Origin: Acidobacteriota bacterium
GTDB lineage: Bacteria; Acidobacteriota; Vicinamibacteria; Vicinamibacterales; UBA8438
Assembly (NCBI GenBank): GCA_012963185.1
Contig: DTWD01000619.1
Coordinates: 1-6,442 of the forward strand
Reading direction: 5' to 3'
Length of the DNA stretch: 6,442 bases
Shown here piece after piece: positions 1 to 5,937 of this stretch. The translations under genes were made by a program, and so were the position numbers. How positions within the stretch are numbered: position 1 is the first letter of the stretch; each line of letters opens with the position of its first letter. Below the pieces are notes generated by a model. The model saw only the letters and a list, made by a program, of their open reading frames with translations. It searched no databases and had not been told where the DNA came from.

Positions 1-93
1 GCCGTCGCGATAGTAGTCTGCTTAGTTGGTGTATATTGCATTTTGGTACTATCGATCTTATCGCAGCAAGATGACGGTAATGTGACAGGGTGA
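1..93 (+). CDS. C-terminal end of an unidentified, probably membrane-anchored protein (5' truncated)
   Basis: Reading frame 1 is open from the first base to a TGA at 91-93, giving about 30 residues. The first 22 or so are strongly hydrophobic (for example AIVVCLVGVYCILVLSIL), and they are followed by a short polar tail, SQQDDGNVTG. This looks like the last transmembrane helix of a membrane protein with a short end. Frame 2 hits a stop at once and frame 3 is less hydrophobic. The next start codon, ATG at 101, lies only seven bases after this stop, which fits two genes of one transcript. Thirty residues do not allow a family assignment. The frame could also be open by chance, so the call is tentative. 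Confidence 0.45.
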   Translation, partial: AVAIVVCLVGVYCILVLSILSQQDDGNVTG

Positions 94-100
94 TGGATTT

Positions 101-321
101 ATGAACACATCTCGGGCAAAGACTAAGACTGTTATAAATCGACAGGAAGTCTTACAGGCATATCGAGACACCCGTGAGCGAACGGGAGCACTTTTTGGGA
201 TAGCATCCCAGGATGCCTACTACGATAGACCGGCACCGCTTCGCCATCCGGTCGCTTTTTTTACGACGGTCACATTCCCGCATTTGCGTTCAATGTCACA
301 GGGTTAGATTGTTGTGTCTGA
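101..321 (+). pseudogene. Broken 5' remnant of an EgtB/OvoA-like sulfoxide synthase gene (DinB-like N-terminal part)
   Basis: From ATG 101 the product has a helix-like start (RQEVLQAYRDTRERTGALF), then AYYDRPAPLRHPVAF. This resembles the N-terminal DinB-like region of EgtB/OvoA-type nonheme iron enzymes, where a pattern like 'RP.PLRHP..FY.GH' carries the first metal-binding histidine. In the original frame the protein leaves this pattern after seven T (256-262) and ends at 307 (68 residues). Reading from 262 in the -1 frame restores the pattern as YDGHIPAFAFN, but a TGA follows at 319-321. The family is normally about 400 residues or longer, and the later HxxxH ligands and the catalytic domain are missing. 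AGGG at 87-90 is a weak ribosome binding site. The simplest reading is a decayed gene. A short frameshifted protein or a sequencing error in the T run are alternatives. The family call rests on remembered motifs, not on a search. Confidence 0.55.
256..262 (+). other. T7 run forming an in-frame U UUU UUU slippery heptamer
   Basis: Relative to ATG 101 the bases read GCT TTT TTT ACG, so the seven T fall in the X XXY YYZ phase typical of -1 ribosomal frameshifting. A -1 slip here would join AYYDRPAPLRHPVAFF to YDGHIPAFAFN, exactly where the family resemblance changes frame. The same result would come from loss or gain of T by mutation, or from a base-calling error in a homopolymer. No strong downstream stem-loop was seen, and the shifted frame stops after 19 codons, so programmed shifting is not favoured. 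Confidence 0.4.
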
Positions 322-340
322 CTGGGTAAAGGTGAGAGTA

Positions 341-369
341 TTGAACTGAAAGTTCTTTTAAAGTATGAG
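341..369 (+). promoter_or_regulatory. Candidate sigma70-type promoter for the AI-2E family gene
   Basis: TTGAAC (341-346) and TATGAG (364-369) are separated by 17 bases. Each box matches four of six consensus positions (TTGACA, TATAAT). Transcription would begin near 376, leaving a leader of about 95 bases before ATG 472. The position, between the broken upstream gene and the first complete plus-strand gene, is sensible. The match is weak and could be chance. Confidence 0.28.
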
Positions 370-471
370 CATAAACAGGCACGCTCATTCGGATCTTCGG
401 CCGGTTTTAGGGTTGTAGATCACATAGATCGAATCAGTTTTGTCTTTCGCCCTTACTCTGTTTGAAGCGAC

Positions 472-1536
472 ATGACGGTAGAATCCAGCCACCGCGACAC
501 CGGCATACGATTCCTGCTTGTCGCGGCATGTGTAGTTGTGATCATTGCCGGACTCCGTGCGGCGGCTCCAATTATTCTGCCATTTCTGATCGCTGTATTT
601 CTTGCCGTGGTGAATGTACCGTTGATGAATTGGCTGATGCGTAATCGTGTACCAAAATCCATCGCGGTGGTGTTGACGATCCTGACGGCGGTGTCAATCA
701 TTGGCATCTTGGTTGGTGTGATGGCGACATCACTCAATCAGCTTTCAGTTGTCGCCCCGACTTACCAGGAGAGACTGCAAGAGTTATTTGTGTCCATTAC
801 GATTCTTGCTGAGCGCTACGGTGTTCCCGCTGACCAGTTGACCGCTGCACTAGCTCCGTCCGCTGTGCTCGACCTGGTTGGAGGTGTGATTGGCGATGCA
901 TTGAGAGCCGTTGGGTCTTTATTGTCAAGTAGTTTTCTCGTTTTATTGACGGTTGTGTTTATTTTGTTTGAAGCTGCGGGTTTTGGCGCGAAGTTAAAGA
1001 GTGCTTTTGGCGAAGCAAACGATTTGTTTGGTCCGATGACGAGAATGGCTTCGCAAGTTCAGAATTATCTCTTAGCAAAAACGGCGATTAGTGCCGCGAC
1101 GGGCGTGGTTATTGGTGTTTGGGTCGCTCTGATGGGGTTAGACTTTCCACTCTCGTGGGGGCTTCTCGCATTTATGTTTAACTTTATTCCGACCCTTGGT
1201 TCAATATTTGCTGCTGTTCCGGCGGTTTTATTAGCCTTCATTCAGCCAGATTTAGGCCCTGTTTCTGCGTTGGTTATCGCGGGTGGATATCTGGCAGTAA
1301 ACCTTATGTTCGGTAGTTTGCTCGAACCGACATTGATGGGGCATCGGTTCGGTCTGTCCACCTTAGTGGTCTTCATTTCTCTAGTGTTTTGGGGGTGGGT
1401 GTGGGGGCCAGTCGGGATGTTGTTTTCTGTCCCGCTAACAATGGTTGTTAAGATTACGCTGGAAAATACCTACGAATTTCGTTGGGTAGCCGTGATGATG
1501 GGGGCTAATCCACCTGGATCAGCAGATAGTGCTTAG
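472..1536 (+). CDS. AI-2E family transporter (PerM/TqsA/YdiK-like membrane protein)
   Basis: This 354-residue protein is an integral inner-membrane protein with about eight hydrophobic segments (near residues 11-28, 31-49, 63-86, 150-168, 205-222, 228-254, 264-282 and 296-325). A soluble stretch lies between the third and fourth (about 87-148). The conserved C-terminal half of the AI-2E family is clear: FNFIPTLGSIFAAVPAVLLA at 236-255, then LLEPTLMGHRFGLSTLVVF and a WGPVGMLFSVPLTMVVK stretch at about 283-327. The length is normal for the family. Some members export autoinducer-2 (TqsA) and others act as ion/proton antiporters, so the substrate cannot be named from sequence. An in-frame TGA at 463-465 makes ATG 472 the first possible ATG start; the ribosome binding site is weak (GAAG). 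The gene ends in TAG directly against the stop of the convergent TerB-like gene. Confidence 0.93.
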   Translation: MTVESSHRDTGIRFLLVAACVVVIIAGLRAAAPIILPFLIAVFLAVVNVPLMNWLMRNRVPKSIAVVLTILTAVSIIGILVGVMATSLNQLSVVAPTYQERLQELFVSITILAERYGVPADQLTAALAPSAVLDLVGGVIGDALRAVGSLLSSSFLVLLTVVFILFEAAGFGAKLKSAFGEANDLFGPMTRMASQVQNYLLAKTAISAATGVVIGVWVALMGLDFPLSWGLLAFMFNFIPTLGSIFAAVPAVLLAFIQPDLGPVSALVIAGGYLAVNLMFGSLLEPTLMGHRFGLSTLVVFISLVFWGWVWGPVGMLFSVPLTMVVKITLENTYEFRWVAVMMGANPPGSADSA

Positions 1537-2091
1537 CTATTTTCCGGTTCCGAAATGACTCGCTCTTAATGCTTTCAAGGCTTCAAGGTGGTCGACGTAG
1601 GCAGACCGTGCTTGAACAAACTCTTTATGAGTTAGACCAAGTTCCTTGGAAATTTGTCGAGCCTGTCCTTCTTCAACCACAGTAATAGAATTGTCAGCTG
1701 CTGAGACGGCAAACACGCATTCAAGCAGTTCAATTCGTTGTTCAGGTGTTGACAGTTCTCGAAAACGGCGGCTGACGGCGAAATTATCGATGCCCCCGAA
1801 AAGTCTGACTTGATGTTTCGCTATTTCAACAAGAAGTACAGCCTGAGATTCAGGGACATGCCCGAGCAGTTGCACAATATCCTGCATTTTCTGTGTTTCC
1901 ACTTCGCTGAAATGTGAATCAGCATGAGCCACACGTCCAAGCACGTAAGCAAATGCTGCTAGGCAGAGTGCTTGATCGTCAGGAAGTTCGTCAAGTTCTT
2001 TAGCGATACGACGGATCGATTCACCATCATCGTTTTGTTCATTCGTAGAGGTTGTATGTCCTGATAGTCCAAGCAGCTTGAGAATACTCAC
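1537..2091 (-). CDS. TerB-like (tellurite-resistance family) cytoplasmic protein
   Basis: This 184-residue protein has no signal peptide or membrane segment. It shows the TerB fold pattern: mainly helical, with two acidic, metal-binding-like turns, AHADSHFSEVE (55-65) and SAADNSITVVEEGQ (130-143). The second is followed by the typical ISKELGLTHKEF helix (147-158). TerB-family proteins bind divalent metal and are linked to tellurite resistance and membrane-associated stress complexes, but many members outside ter operons have no known role, and no other ter gene is visible here. Translation starts at GTG 2091, which overlaps the stop of the permease gene by four bases (GTGA). GGAGAG (2095-2100) is a well placed ribosome binding site. 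The protein is therefore the third member of the transporter operon and may be translationally coupled to it. Its N-terminal 25 residues are polar and probably flexible. Confidence 0.82.
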   Translation of the reverse strand: MSILKLLGLSGHTTSTNEQNDDGESIRRIAKELDELPDDQALCLAAFAYVLGRVAHADSHFSEVETQKMQDIVQLLGHVPESQAVLLVEIAKHQVRLFGGIDNFAVSRRFRELSTPEQRIELLECVFAVSAADNSITVVEEGQARQISKELGLTHKEFVQARSAYVDHLEALKALRASHFGTGK

Positions 2092-3626
2092 CGGCTCTCC
2101 GTCAGAGTTGTGCGTAATCGGTTGATGTAGGCTAACGCTGCGGTCCGTGGTGAATTGCCTTGTTCATCGACCTGTAGGTTTAGTTCGCGCATTCGGTTAA
2201 CGTCGATTGTATGGTTTAGTTTGGAGAGTACGCTAATAATGCCAGGCGTTTCTTTTACTAGGCGAGCACCTACCAGCACGATCGCATCGTATGGAGGGAT
2301 GGCGCCCTGATCATCTTCGAGTATTTCCAAACCGTAGGAAGTAATGCGACCATCAGATGAGAAGGCGCTAATGACATCAACATTACCTGTAGCGACTGCT
2401 TGGTACATTAATGTGGGGTCCATGGTCCGTTGTTCGTCAAATATAAGCTTGTACTTATCTTGCAGTTCGGCCCACTCGGGGCGTACGAAGAATTCGTAGT
2501 CACCACCGATAGTTAAATTAGCGGCGTAACGCTTGAGGTCGCTGATGGTCCGTAGACCAAGGCGACGAGCATCTTGAGTTCGAACCGCCAGTGCGTAGCT
2601 GTTTTCAAATCCGAGAACGGCGGCTAGCGAGATGCCGTGTTCTGTTTTAAGAAATTGCCTGACATCATTGAGCACGTCGCCACGGGAAGTCTGCACGTGA
2701 CCGCGCGCCATTTCATTGGCCCAGAGTGTGCCTGTGTAGTCAACGTAGACATCGATGTCGCCTTCATCGAGGGCATCGAAAGCAACAATCGAACCAAGTG
2801 ATTGCACGAGTGCCGTGCTACGGCCAGTTTCTTGTTCAATCCATTCAGACAAAGCTTCGCTCAAGATGTACTGTTCGGTGAATGCCTTGGCCCCGATAAT
2901 AATGGGACGTTGCGTATCTTCGCCGAATGGCCGCAACATGGTAATGCTCGCGTAGGCAAATAACACTGTGATAAAAGAGAGCGTTGCGGCGAGCTTCCAT
3001 CGGGATTGTTTAGCGATACTTGTTTCGATGCTACGAACCACGCCATCTAAGCTGAGCGCCAGACCCGCCGCGGCGATGCAGCCAACGAGTACCGCTGAGT
3101 AGTTACGCGTTTGTAGTCCACTGAAAATGTAATTACCGAGGCTCGTGGCGCCGATTGGAGTTGAGAGTGTCGCGATACCGACAGTCCACACAGTTGCAGT
3201 ACGGATGCCGGCAATAATCACTGGCATCGCGAGTGGAAGCTCGACCGTCATCAGTTGTTGTCGAGGCGTCATTCCAACGCCACGTGCGGCTTCTTTTATT
3301 TGTGGTTCTACACCGGAGAGTCCAGTGACGGTGTTTCGAAGAATCGGAAGAACTCCATAGAGAGTCAATCCAATTAATGCCGGCAGGATACCGATACTTT
3401 GTAATTCAAGTGCAGAGAGCACGGGTACCATCAATGCAAGTAGCGCTAGGCTCGGGATGGTTTGCACAACGCTAGCAAGACTCAGTGCGAATCGTTCGAG
3501 CCAGTGAACGCGTGTCGCAAGAATGCCAACGGGGACGCTGACAACAATACTGAATGCAAGTGCGAAGAGGGTCAGCTGTAGATGGGCCGTTAGGTACTCT
3601 GGTAGCAACGCGAGTTGCTCAGCCAT
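2088..3626 (-). CDS. ABC transporter permease fused to a substrate-binding domain (glycine betaine/choline/ergothioneine type)
   Basis: The 512 residues form two domains. Residues 1-205 are a MetI-type permease with about five to six helices and the EAA loop EAARGVGMTPRQQLMTVELP (112-131), which contacts the ATPase. A further helix (about 212-230) leads to an extracytoplasmic OpuAC-type binding domain (241-507). That domain shows IIIGAKAFTEQYILSEAL, YVDYTGT (294-300), GFENSYALAV (339-348), GGDYEFFVRPEW (374-385), SAFSSDGRI (420-428) and LEDDQGAIPPYDAIVLV (436-452), all typical positions in OpuCC/ProX-like domains. Fusion of both parts is known from betaine, choline and carnitine importers and from EgtU ergothioneine importers, so the ligand is undecided. 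ATG 3626 follows the ATPase stop directly (TAGATG), which suggests coupling; an AGGGAG lies somewhat far upstream. The stop overlaps the TerB-like gene by four bases. No break or missing motif was seen. Confidence 0.92.
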   Translation of the reverse strand: MAEQLALLPEYLTAHLQLTLFALAFSIVVSVPVGILATRVHWLERFALSLASVVQTIPSLALLALMVPVLSALELQSIGILPALIGLTLYGVLPILRNTVTGLSGVEPQIKEAARGVGMTPRQQLMTVELPLAMPVIIAGIRTATVWTVGIATLSTPIGATSLGNYIFSGLQTRNYSAVLVGCIAAAGLALSLDGVVRSIETSIAKQSRWKLAATLSFITVLFAYASITMLRPFGEDTQRPIIIGAKAFTEQYILSEALSEWIEQETGRSTALVQSLGSIVAFDALDEGDIDVYVDYTGTLWANEMARGHVQTSRGDVLNDVRQFLKTEHGISLAAVLGFENSYALAVRTQDARRLGLRTISDLKRYAANLTIGGDYEFFVRPEWAELQDKYKLIFDEQRTMDPTLMYQAVATGNVDVISAFSSDGRITSYGLEILEDDQGAIPPYDAIVLVGARLVKETPGIISVLSKLNHTIDVNRMRELNLQVDEQGNSPRTAALAYINRLRTTLTESR

Positions 3627-4403
3627 CTAGGATTCTGGTCTCCCTGGGAGGGTGTCAGCCAATGCATCGATAACCGCAGCATGACGGCGTGGTGTATTCA
3701 TCAACTGTTCGACGTAACCATCTACAGGTCGAGACAGAAGTTCGCGTGGTGAGGCGACTTGTAACAGAGCCCCTTCACGTAAGACACCGATCCGGTCTCC
3801 CATCATCAATGCCTCGGTCATGTCGTGTGTGACCAAGATTGTGGTCAGAGACAGAGCCCTGTGAATGCGTAGAAATGATTCTTGTAAACGCTCTCGTGTG
3901 AGTGCATCGAGAGATCCAAATGGTTCATCGAGAAGCATTACGCGTGGACTCGCTGCAAGTGCGCGTGCGACCCCGACGCGTTGTTGCTGTCCTCCCGAAA
4001 GTTCGTGCGGGAAACGGTTGCCCATTTCAGAGCTGAGTTCAACCAAGTCCATTAACTCGTCGACGCGTGCAGTAATTCGGTCGTCAGGCCATCCAAGAAG
4101 AGTTGGTGTGATCCCAATATTGTTTCTCACCGTCATATGAGGAAACAGTCCTGATTGTTGAAAAACGTAGCCGATCTGACGACGTAGTTCGTGTGGAGGA
4201 ATGGTGGTTGTATCAGTTCCAGCCAATTGCACAAGCCCTGAAGTTGGCTCAATTAACCGGTTAAGCATTTTCAGTGTTGTCGTTTTCCCTGACCCTGATC
4301 CTCCCAGCAAAACAAGAAGTTCTCCTGCTTCAACAGACAGATTGATGTCATCGACGACTGTCGTATCACCGTAGGATTTTCTAAGGTGTTTAGCTTGAAT
4401 CAT
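3627..4403 (-). CDS. ABC transporter ATP-binding protein (OpuCA/EgtV-like, without CBS domains)
   Basis: This 258-residue cytoplasmic ATPase powers the fused permease/binding protein encoded next. All nucleotide-binding motifs are intact: Walker A GGSGSGKT (34-41), Q-loop FQQ (81-83), signature LSGGQ (135-139), Walker B with the catalytic Glu in MLLDEP (156-161), D-loop SLDA (164-167) and switch His193 in THD. The sequence between them (YVFQQSGLFPHMTVRNNI) is typical of the quaternary-amine uptake group. Osmoregulated OpuCA/ProV/OpuAA proteins are longer and usually end in CBS domains; here only about 30 residues follow the core, so sensing through CBS modules is absent. An in-frame TAA at 4410-4412 makes ATG 4403 the natural start, with a weak ribosome binding site. 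It is the first gene of the operon and abuts the permease gene with no gap. Confidence 0.93.
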   Translation of the reverse strand: MIQAKHLRKSYGDTTVVDDINLSVEAGELLVLLGGSGSGKTTTLKMLNRLIEPTSGLVQLAGTDTTTIPPHELRRQIGYVFQQSGLFPHMTVRNNIGITPTLLGWPDDRITARVDELMDLVELSSEMGNRFPHELSGGQQQRVGVARALAASPRVMLLDEPFGSLDALTRERLQESFLRIHRALSLTTILVTHDMTEALMMGDRIGVLREGALLQVASPRELLSRPVDGYVEQLMNTPRRHAAVIDALADTLPGRPES

Positions 4404-4455
4404 TGATCTTTAGAGTTATTCCTGCAGTTAGTTGTAGCTTGAGTTAAAACGTCGG

Positions 4456-4484
4456 TAAATAGCGCCTTGGTACTGGTTTTACAA
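4456..4484 (-). promoter_or_regulatory. Weak promoter candidate for the ABC transporter operon
   Basis: On the minus strand TTGTAA (4484-4479) and TATTTA (4461-4456) are 17 bases apart. The match is four of six for -35 and only three of six for -10. Transcription would start near 4449, about 46 bases before ATG 4403. It is the best pair found in the 175-base gap, and it lies after the terminator of the preceding operon, so a promoter is expected here; the exact boxes are uncertain. Confidence 0.22.
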
Positions 4485-4491
4485 TTTTATT

Positions 4492-4517
4492 TGGTCAGAC
4501 ACCGATCAATGGTCAGA
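4492..4517. repeat. 8-bp direct repeat TGGTCAGA upstream of the transporter operon
   Basis: TGGTCAGA occurs at 4492-4499 and again at 4510-4517, with ten bases between (18-base period). The pair lies just upstream of the candidate -35 box of the ABC operon, where a regulator site would be expected. No regulator family is recognised from it, and a repeat this short can arise by chance. Confidence 0.3.
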
Positions 4518-4525
4518 TACATCAA

Positions 4526-4553
4526 AGGGGCGAGACCTTACGGTCCCGCCCCT
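4526..4553 (-). terminator. Rho-independent-type terminator hairpin of the DUF1552 operon
   Basis: Read on the minus strand, the arms AGGGGCGGGACC and GGTCTCGCCCCT form a 12-bp stem closed by the tetraloop GUAA, a stable GNRA type. One pair is G-U on the minus strand but would be an A-C mismatch on the plus strand, which points to the minus strand as the functional one. The hairpin begins about 26 bases after the stop of the DUF1552 gene. Only two further T follow the stem (TTT including its last base), so the U tract is short and termination may be incomplete or partly protective of the 3' end. Confidence 0.75.
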
Positions 4554-4578
4554 CGAGGTTCCCTTGTTCTTGCTCAGG

Positions 4579-5937
4579 CTATACACCAGATAGGTGCTGC
4601 ACGATGCCAGTGCTATCTCCTAGTGTTTCAGTGGGGACACCAAGCTTGGCGAGAACCGCGAGTTGCAAATTGGTCAGTGGTGTTTCTTCTGTGACCCGCA
4701 TATGGCGCCCACCTTCGAGCTGGCCAACAGCACCACCGGCGAGCATAATCGGTAGGTTTACATGTAAGTGTTGGTTGCTGTCACTAATCCCGCAGCCGTA
4801 CTGAATCATCACGTGGTCTAGTAGCGTGCCATCTCCGTCGGGAGTCGCGTCGAGTTTCTCCATGAAGTATGCCAGTTGTTCAATGTGATGACGGTTGACC
4901 TTGGCGAGTTTCTCGATATTTTCAGCTCTGTTCTGATGGTGTGAAAGACCGTGGTGCGGATCAGGAATACCGAGCTCCGGGTAGGTTCGAGGGCTAACCT
5001 CTCTACCCATCATGAATGTGATGATGCGAGTCAGGTCCGCCTGGAACGCGATAACTTGCAGATCGAACATCAGGCGAGAGTGGTCTTTAAACGTATCAGG
5101 GATGCCACCGGTGGGACGTGCCAGTTCGGGAAGTTCACGGTCACTCTGCGCTTCGGCGATTTGGATGCGCCGTTCAATATCTCGGATAGCCTCAAGGTAT
5201 TGGGAGACTTTGATTCGGTCGTCGTTACCTAGGGTCTTACCGAAATCTGCTACTTCGTGGACAAGTGAGTCGAGAATACTACGGTCTTCTTGGATACGCG
5301 CCAGCCGAGCTTCTGGAGTCGTATTGTCGGTGTCACCAAACAGGCGCTCGAACACGGCACGCGGTTGGTTTTCCATGGGCAGCGGGGTAGTTGGATTTCG
5401 CCATGAAAGGGTGTTGGCATACGCGCAACTCCAGCCTTGTTCACATGCTCCGACGAGTTCATTCGGATCCAACGCTAGTTCGAGTGATGAAAGTACCGTT
5501 TCATTACCAAGAACGCGCGCGGCCATTTGATCCATCGAGGTGCCGCATCGGATATCCGGGCCATCTGTTTTTTTTGGGTGCACACCGGTTAAAAATGTTG
5601 CAGCCGCACGAACATGGTCACCAGTTCCTTCCCCGGCTATGGGGAAGGCCGGTGCGTCAGCCAAGCCACTTACCAGCAGCAATTTATCTTTAAACGGTGC
5701 CAGTGGTTCTAGGATTATCGGCAAATCGCCCAGCGGTCCTGTGGCACTCGGAGTCCAGTCGGCCATGATCATGCCGTTTGGAACATATCCAGTGAACAAC
5801 CGTTGAGTTGGCTTCGCTGCTGACGTTCGAACTGCCGCAAAAGCCGGCACCATACTGTCAAGTAGCGGTAAAGCTAACGAGGCGCCAACGCCACGGAGAA
5901 ACGTACGACGAGGGAGTGTCTTCTTCGTGATGATCAT
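4579..5937 (-). CDS. DUF1552 domain protein, Tat-exported, partner of the upstream heme protein
   Basis: This 452-residue protein carries a twin-arginine signal, PRRTFLRG (9-16), a hydrophobic core (LALPLLDSMV) and a likely cleavage site after AFA (32-34), so it should be folded in the cytoplasm and exported to the periplasm. The mature part shows the DUF1552 pattern: LFTGYVPNGM (47-56), GTGDHVRAAATFLTGVHP (104-121), a central helical stretch (about 205-262), a His-rich DPHHGLSHH (326-334) and IQYGCGISDSNQHLHVNLPI (378-397). DUF1552 is related to the DUF1501/sulfatase-like group, but its reaction is not known to me. ATG 5937 is preferred over a TTG at 6003 because it overlaps the upstream stop as ATGA, has GAGGAGGT ten bases before it, and places the twin arginines near the N-terminus. 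Eight A in a row encode Lys122-Lys123; the frame is intact across them. Confidence 0.9.
   Translation of the reverse strand: MIITKKTLPRRTFLRGVGASLALPLLDSMVPAFAAVRTSAAKPTQRLFTGYVPNGMIMADWTPSATGPLGDLPIILEPLAPFKDKLLLVSGLADAPAFPIAGEGTGDHVRAAATFLTGVHPKKTDGPDIRCGTSMDQMAARVLGNETVLSSLELALDPNELVGACEQGWSCAYANTLSWRNPTTPLPMENQPRAVFERLFGDTDNTTPEARLARIQEDRSILDSLVHEVADFGKTLGNDDRIKVSQYLEAIRDIERRIQIAEAQSDRELPELARPTGGIPDTFKDHSRLMFDLQVIAFQADLTRIITFMMGREVSPRTYPELGIPDPHHGLSHHQNRAENIEKLAKVNRHHIEQLAYFMEKLDATPDGDGTLLDHVMIQYGCGISDSNQHLHVNLPIMLAGGAVGQLEGGRHMRVTEETPLTNLQLAVLAKLGVPTETLGDSTGIVQHLSGV

Noticed and set aside
256..321. Programmed -1 frameshifting as a true expression device
   Set aside because: The heptamer phase fits, but the shifted frame ends after 19 codons and no strong stimulatory hairpin follows, so gene decay is simpler.
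365..388. Inverted repeat ATGAGC / GCTCAT
   Set aside because: It has only six pairs with a 12-base loop and no T tract, so it is too weak for a terminator or a convincing operator.
453..737. 94-codon minus-strand frame over the start of the AI-2E gene
   Set aside because: It overlaps the clear AI-2E coding region on the other strand and has a low-complexity Thr/Ile-rich product.
1525..1543. Possible terminator ATAG...CTAT followed by TTTT at the end of the AI-2E gene
   Set aside because: The stem has four to five pairs, mostly A-T, which is too unstable to count as an intrinsic terminator.
1537..2091. Tellurite resistance locus
   Set aside because: Only a single TerB-like gene is present, with no TerC, TerD, TerZ or TelA neighbours; the operon partners are transporter genes.
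3865..4140. 91-codon plus-strand frame across the ATPase gene
   Set aside because: It is antisense to intact, motif-rich ABC ATPase coding sequence and has no family resemblance.
5012..5530. 172-codon open frame on the plus strand
   Set aside because: It lies fully antisense to the well-supported DUF1552 gene, has no recognisable domain and is rich in Arg and Ser as is typical of a reverse-frame shadow.
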